This document shows, one piece after another, positions 1 through 7,802 of a stretch of 33,781 bases of DNA. Each line of letters starts with the position of its first letter. Position 1 is the first letter of the stretch. The stretch covers positions 1 through 33,781 of the forward strand of contig CAZOHN010000016.1 of NCBI GenBank assembly GCA_964579325.1. The letters run 5' to 3'. Below the pieces are notes generated by a model, which had not been told where the DNA came from, did no database searches, and saw nothing but the letters and a program-made list of their open reading frames with translations. Origin of the DNA: CAZOHN01 sp964579325. Its GTDB lineage: Bacteria; Pseudomonadota; Alphaproteobacteria; Rhodobacterales; Rhodobacteraceae. The position numbers were made by a program, and so were the translations under genes.

Positions 1-8
1 GCATAGAG

Positions 9-26
9 ATCAATTGCATAATTGGT
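9..26. promoter_or_regulatory. candidate operator upstream of the first FAH gene
   Basis: An AT-rich patch in a GC-rich window contains CAATT-GCAT-AATTG (11-24), a perfect 5-bp inverted repeat. It begins with GATCAAT, the same seven bases that form the left arm of the perfect palindrome at 10303-10320 between a GntR gene and another FAH gene. Spacing of the arms differs between the two sites, so a shared regulator is only a guess. Nothing else is recognisable in 1-108. Confidence 0.3.
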
Positions 27-108
27 TTGTGCTGTATTCGGGCGTGTTGCGCTAGGGTGTCGCAGACAGAACGGCGCCAATGCCGTCAGAGTTCGGGAGG
101 AGGTCACC

Positions 109-990
109 ATGCGCCTGGCAACCGCGGTAATTGACGGAAAGCGCGAGGGCGTCGTCCTGCATGACGACGGATCGGCATCGCGCCTCGGCATGTCGCTGCA
201 GGATCTGCTCGATGGCGGCGACCATGCCCTCGCAGCCGCCCGTTCTGCCGCCGGAAGGCCGGGCGAGGTTCCGGCAGGCTCGTTCCGGCTCGGCCCGCCC
301 CTGCCGCAGCCGCGCAAGAACGTCTTCTGCGTCGGCCGCAACTACAGCGAACACATCGCCGAAGGTGCGCGCGCCCAGAACACCACGATCAACGTGACCG
401 AGGTGCCCGTGTTCTTCACCAAGCCGCCCACAGCGATCTGCGGACCGGGCGACGAGGTGCCGATCTTCCCGCATGTCTCGACCAAGATCGACTACGAGGT
501 CGAATTGACGGTCGTGATCGGCAAGGCCGGGCGCGACATCCCCGCAGAGCGCGCCTGGGAGCATGTCTTCGGCTACACGATCCTGAACGACGTGACCGCC
601 CGCGACGTGCAGCGCCGCCACGGCAACCAGTGGTTCAAGGGCAAGGGCCTCGACGGGTCCTGCCCGACAGGGCCGTGGATCGTCACCGCCGACGAGATTG
701 CCGATCCGATGGCGCTCGGTATCCGCCTCATGGTGAACGGCGAGGTCCGCCAGGATGGCAACACCCGCGACATGATCTTCGATATCCCGACGCTCATTGC
801 CTCGCTCTCCGAGGGGCTGACGCTCGAGCCGGGCGACCTGATCGCCACCGGAACGCCATCCGGCGTGGGCTATGCAATGGAACCGCCGCAGTTCCTCAAG
901 CACGGCGACCGCGTCGTCTGCGAAATCGACGGGATTGGCCGGCTTGAGAACACGATGCGCGACACCAGCCTCGCCCAACGCGTGGCATGA
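109..990 (+). CDS. fumarylacetoacetate hydrolase (FAH) family protein
   Basis: A 293-residue protein of the FAH fold, soluble metal-dependent enzymes that hydrolyse, decarboxylate or isomerise 2-oxo or 2,4-dioxo acids. After a divergent N-terminal part, the core starts near residue 70 with GRNYSEHIAEG. The acidic metal ligands are visible as E130 and E132 in DYEVELTVVIG and D161 in LNDVTARD. The family motif GTPSGVG lies near residue 255. The ATG at 109 is chosen over an upstream in-frame ATG at 22 because GGGAGGAGG sits just before it and the extra residues look unlike a protein N-terminus. It heads the importer genes that follow. It resembles the 2-hydroxyhepta-2,4-diene-1,7-dioate isomerase/ureidoglycolate-lyase branch more than the two shorter FAH proteins downstream. 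The exact substrate is unknown. Confidence 0.9.
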   Translation: MRLATAVIDGKREGVVLHDDGSASRLGMSLQDLLDGGDHALAAARSAAGRPGEVPAGSFRLGPPLPQPRKNVFCVGRNYSEHIAEGARAQNTTINVTEVPVFFTKPPTAICGPGDEVPIFPHVSTKIDYEVELTVVIGKAGRDIPAERAWEHVFGYTILNDVTARDVQRRHGNQWFKGKGLDGSCPTGPWIVTADEIADPMALGIRLMVNGEVRQDGNTRDMIFDIPTLIASLSEGLTLEPGDLIATGTPSGVGYAMEPPQFLKHGDRVVCEIDGIGRLENTMRDTSLAQRVA

Positions 991-1064
991 TCGACAGAAA
1001 CGCCGGGCGGGTCGGCAGCGGCCCCACCGGATGACAACAGCTTCGCTGCACATGGGAGGAACAG

Positions 1065-2093
1065 ATGAGACTTGATGCAATCACCCGGCGCGGCTTCGCC
1101 GCCCTCGCGGGCGCAACCTTCGCGGCGGCCGCCTTCGGCGTGCAGGCGCAGGACCTGACGCCCGTGACCTTCGTCCAGCCAAGCCCTTCGGCGATCAACT
1201 CGTTCCCGGTCTTCGTGGCCATCGGCGAGGGCTTCTTCGCGGAAGAAGGTCTCGACGTGACGGTCGAGGCGATCAACGGGTCCGGCGCCGTCCTGCAGGC
1301 GCTGGCTTCGGGTCAGGCGCAGATCGGCCGTCCCGGCCCGGGACCGGTTCTCGCGGCGCGCGCGCGTGGCGAGGACATGGTGTTCATCTACAACGTCGCC
1401 GCCCGCTCGAACTTCGGGATCGCGGTCCAGGTCGACTCGCCCTACCAGACACCCGCCGATCTCAAGGGCGGCGTGATCGGGACCGGCACCGCCGATGGCG
1501 CGGAAGTGGGTTTCGCCCGCAACGTGCTGTCCGGGTCGGGCATGACCGAGAACACCGACTACACCTTCCTCACCGTAGGTGACGGCGGCCCCGCGGCGGC
1601 GGCCTTCCAGGGCGGCGCGATCATCGCCTATTCGGCCTCCAGTGCCGACGCTGCGATCCTGACTCAGCGCGGCTTGCCGGTGCGCGACATCACCCCGGCC
1701 GAGTACACGCGCTTCTTCGGCAATGGCCTGGCCACGACGGGTGCCCTCGTCCGCGAAAACCCGGAACTCGTCGAGAAGTTCCTCCGCGGCTTCATGAAGG
1801 GCCATGCCTTCGCCCTCGATGACGCCAACCGCGAAAAAGTGCTGGCCCACCTTGCCGAAGGCAACCCGCAGGAAGGCGAGGATCAGGCCTTCGCGTCGGC
1901 GCTGTTCGACGTGGTGCGCTCCAAGACCATCCCGGTCGACCCCGCGCATGGCCTCGGCTTCATGCCGCCCGAAGTCTGGGAGGAGTGGCAGGCCGCGCAG
2001 GTGGCCGGCGGAGAGATGGCCGCACCGCTCGACGATCTCACCGCCGCCTACACGAACGACTTCGTTCTGAAACTCCAGGCGGAGATGAAGTAA
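1065..2093 (+). CDS. NitT/TauT-type ABC transporter substrate-binding protein
   Basis: A 342-residue periplasmic binding protein of the NMT1/THI5-like (SsuA/TauA) superfamily. The N-terminus carries a twin-arginine-like signal (TRRGFAALAG, R8-R9, then an alanine-rich hydrophobic stretch) with probable cleavage after VQA near residue 28. The mature part has the family pattern VAIGEGFFAEEGLDVTVE followed by ASGQAQIG. GGGAGGA lies 4 nt before the ATG. Its TAA overlaps the next gene's ATG by one base, so binding protein, ATPase and permease form a translationally linked importer. The ligand cannot be read from sequence; sulfonates, nitrate/cyanate, pyrimidine precursors and aromatic acids are all known for this superfamily. 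A clear homologue lies at 6521-7543. Confidence 0.92.
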   Translation: MRLDAITRRGFAALAGATFAAAAFGVQAQDLTPVTFVQPSPSAINSFPVFVAIGEGFFAEEGLDVTVEAINGSGAVLQALASGQAQIGRPGPGPVLAARARGEDMVFIYNVAARSNFGIAVQVDSPYQTPADLKGGVIGTGTADGAEVGFARNVLSGSGMTENTDYTFLTVGDGGPAAAAFQGGAIIAYSASSADAAILTQRGLPVRDITPAEYTRFFGNGLATTGALVRENPELVEKFLRGFMKGHAFALDDANREKVLAHLAEGNPQEGEDQAFASALFDVVRSKTIPVDPAHGLGFMPPEVWEEWQAAQVAGGEMAAPLDDLTAAYTNDFVLKLQAEMK

Positions 2094-2899
2094 TGGCAAC
2101 GCCCGCCAAAGTCTCGCCCCTGCGTGCTATGGCGGGCGAACCCGTCTATGAACTCAAGGGCGTAGGGAAAACCTACGCCCGCAACGCGGTCCGTGCCCTT
2201 CAGGACATCACGCTGACCCTGCCCAAGGGCAGCTTCACCGCCGTGATCGGCTCGTCGGGTTGCGGGAAGTCGACCCTGCTCAAGATCATGGCCGGCCTGA
2301 TTCCGCCCAGCGAGGGCCGCGTCGTTCTCGCCGGCAAGCCTGTGACAGGTCCGCGGCGCGATATCGGCATGATGTTCCAGCAGGCCACGCTGTTTCCCTG
2401 GCGCACGACCATCGAGAACGTTCTGCTGCCCATCGAGATCCGCGACGGCAAGGCGGCGGCCAAGGGGGCCCACGGCAGGGCGGCGGGCCTTCTGGAACTC
2501 GTCGGCCTCAAGGGCTTCGAAAACGTCTATCCCAACGAGCTTTCGGGCGGCATGGCGCAGCGTGCCGCGATCTGCCGGATGCTGGTCACCGAACCCGCCG
2601 TGCTCCTACTCGACGAGCCCTTCTCGGCGCTCGACGAACTCAGCCGCGACTTCATGAACATGGAGCTTCAGCGCATCTGCACCGAGAAGCAGGCGACGGC
2701 GTTCCTCGTCACTCACTCGATCGCCGAGGCGGTGATCCTGTCCGATACCGTCATCGTGCTCGCGCCGCGCCCCGGCCGCATCGCCGAGATCGTCGAGATC
2801 GACCTGCCGCGCCCGCGCACGCTCGACATGATCACCACACCGAAGTTCGGTGCGCTGGTGGAACGCATCCGGAGCCGCCTCGACAAGGGAGATTTCTGA
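2093..2899 (+). CDS. NitT/TauT-type ABC transporter ATP-binding protein
   Basis: A 268-residue cytoplasmic ATPase that powers the importer. Walker A is GSSGCGKST (53-61), the Q-loop lies in MMFQQATLFPW (Q96/Q97), the signature is LSGGMAQR (from 150), Walker B is VLLLDEP (D174, E175) and the switch histidine is H208 in VTHS. The substitution of A for the usual Q or R in the signature (GGMAQR) is common in SsuB/TauB-like proteins. The start is the ATG overlapping the upstream TAA (TAATG); longer in-frame extensions run into the binding-protein gene and are rejected. Its TGA overlaps the permease ATG (TGATG). It pairs with the permease immediately downstream. Confidence 0.95.
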   Translation: MATPAKVSPLRAMAGEPVYELKGVGKTYARNAVRALQDITLTLPKGSFTAVIGSSGCGKSTLLKIMAGLIPPSEGRVVLAGKPVTGPRRDIGMMFQQATLFPWRTTIENVLLPIEIRDGKAAAKGAHGRAAGLLELVGLKGFENVYPNELSGGMAQRAAICRMLVTEPAVLLLDEPFSALDELSRDFMNMELQRICTEKQATAFLVTHSIAEAVILSDTVIVLAPRPGRIAEIVEIDLPRPRTLDMITTPKFGALVERIRSRLDKGDF

Positions 2900-3750
2900 T
2901 GGCCGATATCTCAGCTTCATCCAAGGCCGACGATACCGTCTGGGTCGAGCAAGTCTCGCTGATTGACCGCATCCCCCGTGCCGTCCAGCTGATATTCGTC
3001 GCGGTGGTCTTCATCGGATTCTGGGACATCCTGACGCGTTCGGGGATGGTGTCTCCCATCATTCTCCCGACACCGGCCGAGACGCTCGTCGACATCATCT
3101 TCGTCGGCAAGAACATCTTTGGCGGCGGTTACATGGCGCTGGCGCTCTGGACCACGATCAAGACCGTGCTCTACGGCTTCGCACTGGCCATGGCGATCGG
3201 GTTCACGCTGGGCATCATCGTCGGCGAGACCGCCTTCGGCGAACGGGCGATCATGCCCTACCTCGTTGCAATCGACACGATGCCCAAGGTCGCCTTCGCG
3301 CCGCTCTTCGTGGCCTGGCTCGGCTTCGACATCGACAGCAAGGTGGCTCTGGCGGCCTTCATCGCGACATTCCCGATCATCGTGGGTACTGCCGCGGGCC
3401 TTCATGCGGCCGACGAGAACTCGCGGATGCTGTTCAAGACGATGGGGGCAAGCCGCTGGCAGACGCTCTTCAAGATGAAGCTCCCCACCGGCCTGCCGCA
3501 GATCTTCACCGGCCTCAAGATCGCCTCCGTTGGCGTGATGGCCGGTGCGATCACCGGCGAGTTCCTCGGTGGCGGCAAGGGCTTTGGCGAGCTGATCCGC
3601 GTCGCGGCGTCCCAACTCAACACACCCCGGGTGTTCTCCCTCATCCTCTACCTGAGCCTCTTCGGCCTCGCGCTCTTCGCGCTGACCGTCTTCGCCCAGC
3701 GGCGCCTGGTGTTCTGGCACAAGGACCGTGTCGTCACCGGAGAGGCCTGA
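2899..3750 (+). CDS. NitT/TauT-type ABC transporter permease
   Basis: A 283-residue inner-membrane permease of the BPD_transp_1 family (SsuC/TauC-like), with about six membrane segments: roughly residues 30-46, 80-108, 120-140, 148-168, 205-222 and 240-265. The cytoplasmic EAA-type loop that contacts the ATPase is seen at about 170-200, with GASRWQTLFKMKLP. The ATG overlaps the ATPase stop by one base. It presumably forms a homodimer because the cluster encodes only one permease. The dehydrogenase gene follows after 5 nt, so the importer and a catabolic enzyme are co-transcribed. Confidence 0.95.
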   Translation: MADISASSKADDTVWVEQVSLIDRIPRAVQLIFVAVVFIGFWDILTRSGMVSPIILPTPAETLVDIIFVGKNIFGGGYMALALWTTIKTVLYGFALAMAIGFTLGIIVGETAFGERAIMPYLVAIDTMPKVAFAPLFVAWLGFDIDSKVALAAFIATFPIIVGTAAGLHAADENSRMLFKTMGASRWQTLFKMKLPTGLPQIFTGLKIASVGVMAGAITGEFLGGGKGFGELIRVAASQLNTPRVFSLILYLSLFGLALFALTVFAQRRLVFWHKDRVVTGEA

Positions 3751-3755
3751 GGCCG

Positions 3756-4808
3756 GTGGCGGCCGAGCGCGTCCCGCCGGCGCGGCTGACGGATTTCGTC
3801 GCAGGTGTCTTCGATGCCCTCGGCGTCCCGGAAGACAACGCGCGCAGTGTTGCCGCCGCGATGGTCGAGGCGGATGCCCTCGGTTATGACACGCACGGGA
3901 CCTTCCGCCTGCGCCAGTATGTCAACCGGCTGCGGGGCGGAGGCTGCAAGGCCGCAGCGCGCCCCCGGGTGCTGCGCGAGACGGTCGCAACGGCGCTGAT
4001 TGACGGCGACGACGGCCTCGGTCACCTCGCCATGTTCGCGGCCTCCGACCTCGCGGCGGACAAGGCGCGGGCGGCCGGGATCGGCTGGGTCGGGGTGCGC
4101 GGCGGCAACCATGCAGGACCCGCGGCACTCTACGTCCGCCCGCTCGCCGACCGTGGCCTGATCGGTCTCGCGGCGGCCGTCGGCAGCGCAAACCACGTGC
4201 CACCCTGGGGCGGGGCGGACATCCTGCTCGGAACCAACCCGCTTGCCGTCGCCGTGCCATCGGGCGGCGCCGACGCCTTCGTGCTCGACATGGCCACGAC
4301 CGTTGCCGCCATGGGCAAGATCAAGACGCTTGCGCAGCGGGGCGAGCCAATGCCCGAGGGCTGGATGATCGGCCGCGACGGCAAGCCGCTGACCGACCCC
4401 GCGCGCCGTGACGAAGGCTTCCTGCTGCCGATCGGCGGCCCCAAGGGCTACGGCCTGTCGCTCGCCATCGGTCTTCTCGCCGGGGTTCTGAACGGCGCCG
4501 CCTTCGGCAGCGACGTGGTCGACTTCACCACCGACACCGCAAGCGCGACCAACACCGGCCAGTTCGTTGCCGCGATCGACCCCGCGGCCTTCGGCGAACC
4601 TGCGGTCATCCTCGGCGCCGCCACCCGCGCACTCGACGAGATGCGCGCAGCAACCCCGCTTCCCGGTGTCGATGGCGTCCGCGTGCCGGGCGACGGCAAG
4701 GCTGCACTCCATGCACGCAATCTCGCGGAGGGCATTGCGATCCACGCCGCCCTCCGGCGCGAACTTGATGCCATAGCGGCCGACCTTGGCCTTGCCCCCA
4801 TGGGCTGA
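3756..4808 (+). CDS. Ldh_2 family (malate/L-lactate/sulfolactate dehydrogenase-like) oxidoreductase
   Basis: A 350-residue NAD(P)-dependent dehydrogenase of the Ldh_2 family, which oxidises 2-hydroxy acids; characterised members include malate, L-lactate, ureidoglycolate, (R)-sulfolactate and Delta1-piperideine-2-carboxylate enzymes. Seen: GYDTHGTFRLRQYV near residue 43 (the family G-x-D/E-S/T-HG motif with its active-site His), GVRGGNHAGPAALY near 110, GTNPLAVAVP near 160 and PKGYGLSLAIGLLAGVL near 230. GTG is the likely start, 5 nt after the permease stop. Length fits the family. The importer and the TauE exporter facing it are compatible with organosulfonate use, since ComC-type sulfolactate dehydrogenases belong here, but no desulfonating enzyme is present. 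The gene ends 6 nt from the convergent TauE stop, with no terminator visible. Confidence 0.88.
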   Translation: MAAERVPPARLTDFVAGVFDALGVPEDNARSVAAAMVEADALGYDTHGTFRLRQYVNRLRGGGCKAAARPRVLRETVATALIDGDDGLGHLAMFAASDLAADKARAAGIGWVGVRGGNHAGPAALYVRPLADRGLIGLAAAVGSANHVPPWGGADILLGTNPLAVAVPSGGADAFVLDMATTVAAMGKIKTLAQRGEPMPEGWMIGRDGKPLTDPARRDEGFLLPIGGPKGYGLSLAIGLLAGVLNGAAFGSDVVDFTTDTASATNTGQFVAAIDPAAFGEPAVILGAATRALDEMRAATPLPGVDGVRVPGDGKAALHARNLAEGIAIHAALRRELDAIAADLGLAPMG

Positions 4809-4814
4809 ACGGAC

Positions 4815-5648
4815 CTATCCGCCGATCACGCTCCAGACATAGCGCGCCGAAATCGCCAGCAGGAATACCGCAAAGGCACGTTGCAACACCCGCGCGCTCA
4901 GCGCATGTGCGATCCGCACGCCAAGGGGGGCCAGTAGCAGCGTCAGCGGAATGAGGAGCGCCACGCCGATCAGGTTCACATAGCCGATCGACAGCGGCGG
5001 CAACCCCGGCGTGCCCAGTCCCGCCACCGCATAGCCGACCGCCCCCGGCACCGCCACCAGCACGCCCAGACCGGCGGAGGTCGCGACCGCCTGATGGATC
5101 GGCCGGCCGTAGAATGTCAGGTAGGTCGTGCTCATCACACCGCCCGCCACCCCCATCAGCGTCGAGAGAAACCCGATCAACCCGCCCACGAGGCCATGCC
5201 CGACGGGACCGGGAAGCCGGTCTCCCAGCCGGACGCCGCTTGGATTGAGCAACAACCGCAGCGCCAGGATCGTTGCGACGACAGCGAAGGCCAGCCGCAG
5301 ACCGTCGCCCGAAGCATAGGCTGCGACCACCGAGGCAAGCGCGACCCCGCAGGGCACGGCGACGATCCAGCGCCGCAGGACCTCGACATCGACCGCACCC
5401 TTCGCCCGGTGGCCTGCGAAGGACCGGATCGACGTCGGCACGATCACCGCCAGCGAGGTGCCGACCGCCACATGCATCCGCACGTCATCGCCATAGCCGA
5501 GCACATGCATCGCATGGTCGAACACCGGCACGATCACCGCGCCGCCGCCGACCCCGAAGATGCCGGCGAGCAGGCCGGCCACGACCCCGGCCACACCAAG
5601 CCCGACGGCAAGCATGAGGATCTCGCCGAGGGAAATGACATCGGGCAA
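4815..5648 (-). CDS. TauE/SafE family anion exporter/permease
   Basis: A 277-residue integral membrane protein with eight or so hydrophobic segments and the internal duplication typical of TauE/SafE. The repeat motif GIFGVGGGAVIVP (about residues 29-41) recurs in altered form as GVAGGVMSTTYLTFYG in the second half. Family members export sulfite, sulfoacetate or other small organic anions, or import others. The start read here is TTG at 5648, with AAGGGA 8 nt upstream; the first ATG would delete part of the first membrane helix. It is the last gene of a - strand set (binding protein, GntR regulator, TauE), with only 13 nt after the regulator. Confidence 0.88.
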   Translation of the reverse strand: MPDVISLGEILMLAVGLGVAGVVAGLLAGIFGVGGGAVIVPVFDHAMHVLGYGDDVRMHVAVGTSLAVIVPTSIRSFAGHRAKGAVDVEVLRRWIVAVPCGVALASVVAAYASGDGLRLAFAVVATILALRLLLNPSGVRLGDRLPGPVGHGLVGGLIGFLSTLMGVAGGVMSTTYLTFYGRPIHQAVATSAGLGVLVAVPGAVGYAVAGLGTPGLPPLSIGYVNLIGVALLIPLTLLLAPLGVRIAHALSARVLQRAFAVFLLAISARYVWSVIGG

Positions 5649-5661
5649 GCTGCGTTTCCCT

Positions 5662-6390
5662 TCAGCCGCGCGCGCGGTCGGAATAGAGTTCTTCGAGCGT
5701 CTCGAAGGTCATCCTGTAGTGGTGGTCAAGCCGCTCCACCGCCTCGGCCAGATCGCCGTCCAGCGTGCTTTCCATGATCAGCCTGTGCTCCTCCAGGGCA
5801 TCGCCCCGTCGGCTGCCCGAGAAGTTCATCGCCACGTTCCTGTAGCGCACCGACTGGTCCATCATCGTGGCGCAGAAATCCATCAGCCACGATGACCCGC
5901 ACCCCGACAAAAGCGCCAGATGAAAGGCGCGGTGGCGGTCCTCCCAGTCGGGATTGACCGGCGCCGTCGCATCCTCCGCCAGGCGCGGTGTCCGTGCCAG
6001 CCGGTGGTAGCTCAGGATCACCGCATCTTCCCACGCCGTCGTCCGGTTCAGCATCGATTCCTCGAGCGCCTTGCGCTCGAGCCAGCGCCGCGTCTTCACG
6101 AGGTCGCGCAGGTTCTCGAGCGTCAGGTCCGACACGAAGAACCCGCGCTGGTCGAGGCGCGCCACAAGATCCTCGGCGGCCAGTCGGTTCAGCGCCTCGC
6201 GCACGGGGTTCGCGCCCGCGCCGTAGCGTGCCGAAATCGCCTCGATGGCCAGCTTCTCCCCCGGCATCAGCGTGCCGTCCACGATGTCGCGCCGAAGCTT
6301 CTCGTAGACGATCGTCGATGTGGCCGCCTTCCCGGGCCCCGTTGTCCGACGTATCAAGGTGTTCACGCTCGCCCCCGCTGCCCGCTCCAT
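5662..6390 (-). CDS. GntR family (FCD subfamily) transcriptional regulator
   Basis: A 242-residue regulator. The N-terminal winged helix covers about residues 20-85 (IVYEKLRRDIVDG, LAIEAISARYGAG, NPVREALNRLAAEDLV). The C-terminal FCD ligand domain has the usual metal or ligand residues in DRHRAFHLALLSG, EHRLIM and DHHYR. FCD regulators usually repress carboxylate or sugar-acid catabolic genes and are released by the substrate. ATG at 6390 is preferred, although an open frame continues to 6495, because the extra residues have no domain and an unnatural composition. It lies between the second binding protein and TauE on the same strand and probably controls module A. Confidence 0.88.
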   Translation of the reverse strand: MERAAGASVNTLIRRTTGPGKAATSTIVYEKLRRDIVDGTLMPGEKLAIEAISARYGAGANPVREALNRLAAEDLVARLDQRGFFVSDLTLENLRDLVKTRRWLERKALEESMLNRTTAWEDAVILSYHRLARTPRLAEDATAPVNPDWEDRHRAFHLALLSGCGSSWLMDFCATMMDQSVRYRNVAMNFSGSRRGDALEEHRLIMESTLDGDLAEAVERLDHHYRMTFETLEELYSDRARG

Positions 6391-6520
6391 CGCAGCGCCT
6401 GTCCGCGCCTGCGGAACGCCCCTGTGCACGCACCCCTCGGATGTGTCGCGCTCGGCGGCCGCGGTCAAGCCCGCTGGGAAGGACGGACGGCGCAAAGTTG
6501 CCCCGCCCGTCCGTCGGACA

Positions 6521-7543
6521 TCACTCGGCGTTCCAGCCTGCCACGAAGTCGTTGGTATAGGCCGCCGTCAGGTCCTCAAGGGGCGCACTCAGCGCACCGC
6601 TTGCCTGTGCGCTCTTGTGCCAGGCTTCCCAGTGCTCGGGCGGCTGGAAGCCGAGGCCCTGCGCGGCGAAGGCATCGGTCGGCGTCATCCGCTCGAGGGC
6701 CGAGGCGAGGAGCGCGGTTGCAAAGGCCTGATCCTCGCCTTCCTGCGGGTTGCCGGCCGTGGTGTGGGCCAGCACCTTGTCGATGTTCGCAGGGTCCTGC
6801 GCGAAGCGCATCCCCTTCACGAGCGCCCGTCCGAAGCCTTCGACCACAGCCGGGTTGGCCTCCATGTACTCGCGCAGGACGGCATAGCCGTTGCCGAAGT
6901 ATGCCAGATATTCCTCGGGCGTGATCTCGCGCAGGTTCATGCCCCGCGACCGCAGGATCGCCGCGTCGCTCACCGCGCCGGCATAGGACGAGACTTCGTT
7001 GCGCATGAAGGCGATCGCCGCAGTGCCGCCGTCGCCCACCGGCAGGAAGGTGTAGTCAGCGCCTTCCGTCATGCCGAGGTCGGTCAGGATCGCCCGCGAA
7101 AAGGCGACCTCGGCTCCATCGACCGTGCCGACGCCGATCACGGTGCCCTTCAGGTCGGTGGGGGACTGGATCGGGGCCTCCTCCGGCACCAGAAGCCCGA
7201 AGACGCTCTTGGGATAGAGGTTGTAGACGAAGACGACGTCCACGCCACGCGCCCTTGCCGCCAGCACGGGGCCGGGGCCGGGGGCGCCGATCTGGGCCTG
7301 CCCGGCCGACATCGTCTGAAGCACCGACGAAGAGCCGTCCACTGCCTCGACGGTGATGTCGAGACCCTCTTGCTTGAAGAAGCCCTCGCCGATCGCGACC
7401 CACATCGGGGTCCAGGTGATGGCGGAGGGGTTCGGGACCGCGACGGTCACGCTGGTCTGTGCAGCGCCCGGACTGGCGGCAAGAAACGCGATTGCGCCTG
7501 CTGCGGCCGCGCCAAGTGCGCCGCGACGCGTGATGAACGGCAT
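6521..7543 (-). CDS. second (orphan) NitT/TauT-type ABC substrate-binding protein
   Basis: A 340-residue binding protein with a twin-arginine-like export signal (ITRRGALGAAAAG) and cleavage near PGAAQ. It matches the protein at 1065-2093 along its whole length: IGEGFF, EGLD(I/V)TVEA, GQAQIG, PGPGPVLAARARG, AGNPQEGEDQAFA versus EGNPQEGEDQAFA, and DLTAAYTNDFV at the end. No ATPase or permease accompanies it, so it most likely feeds the importer at 2093-3750 with a related ligand. AGGGAGGA sits 6 nt before the ATG. It is transcribed away from the FAH gene at 7803 and leads into the regulator and TauE genes. Confidence 0.9.
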   Translation of the reverse strand: MPFITRRGALGAAAAGAIAFLAASPGAAQTSVTVAVPNPSAITWTPMWVAIGEGFFKQEGLDITVEAVDGSSSVLQTMSAGQAQIGAPGPGPVLAARARGVDVVFVYNLYPKSVFGLLVPEEAPIQSPTDLKGTVIGVGTVDGAEVAFSRAILTDLGMTEGADYTFLPVGDGGTAAIAFMRNEVSSYAGAVSDAAILRSRGMNLREITPEEYLAYFGNGYAVLREYMEANPAVVEGFGRALVKGMRFAQDPANIDKVLAHTTAGNPQEGEDQAFATALLASALERMTPTDAFAAQGLGFQPPEHWEAWHKSAQASGALSAPLEDLTAAYTNDFVAGWNAE

Positions 7544-7802
7544 CTGGTGTCCTCCCTGAGTGACCCCGCCTCGGTTCGGGCGAGCTGAAAATAATCTACG
7601 ATCACAAAAGAACCTGTCCAGAAAAGATTCAGCAGCCCATGACCAGCGCTGGCGCCCTTCGGCTGTTTCATGCTCAAAATCGAAGAAAACAGCAGCAGAA
7701 CTGCCGATGAGTGCGTATGGAACGCTGCTGATCGAGTAGAGGATACTTGCACTTCGGCATGAAAATCTACTTTTCTGCAGTCAGACCATCGGAGGAAGTT
7801 AC
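7544..7802. promoter_or_regulatory. divergent promoter region between orphan binding protein and FAH gene
   Basis: This 259-bp gap is clearly richer in A/T than the genes around it. Toward the - strand gene, TGGACA (7615-7620) and TAGATT (7593-7598) with 16 bp between them resemble a sigma-70 promoter about 50 bp before the start. Two related words flank the gap: TGAAAATAATCTAC (7586-7599) and TGAAAATCTAC (7760-7770). The second is part of the inverted repeat GAAAA-TCTAC-TTTTC (7761-7775), just upstream of the FAH ribosome-binding site. These could be operators for the GntR protein at 5662-6390; this is inference. Confidence 0.4.

Noticed and set aside
22..108. N-terminal extension of the first FAH gene from an ATG at 22
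   Set aside because: Added residues have no domain, include the candidate operator DNA, and a strong ribosome-binding site lies directly before 109.
52..1080. Long - strand open frame opposite the first FAH gene
   Set aside because: Antisense shadow typical of GC-rich genes; the product has no recognisable motif and low hydrophobic patterning, while the + strand protein is a clear family member.
3648..4745. 365-codon - strand open frame opposite the dehydrogenase
   Set aside because: Composition is His/Arg/Gly-rich with no domain; the Ldh_2 protein on + explains the region.
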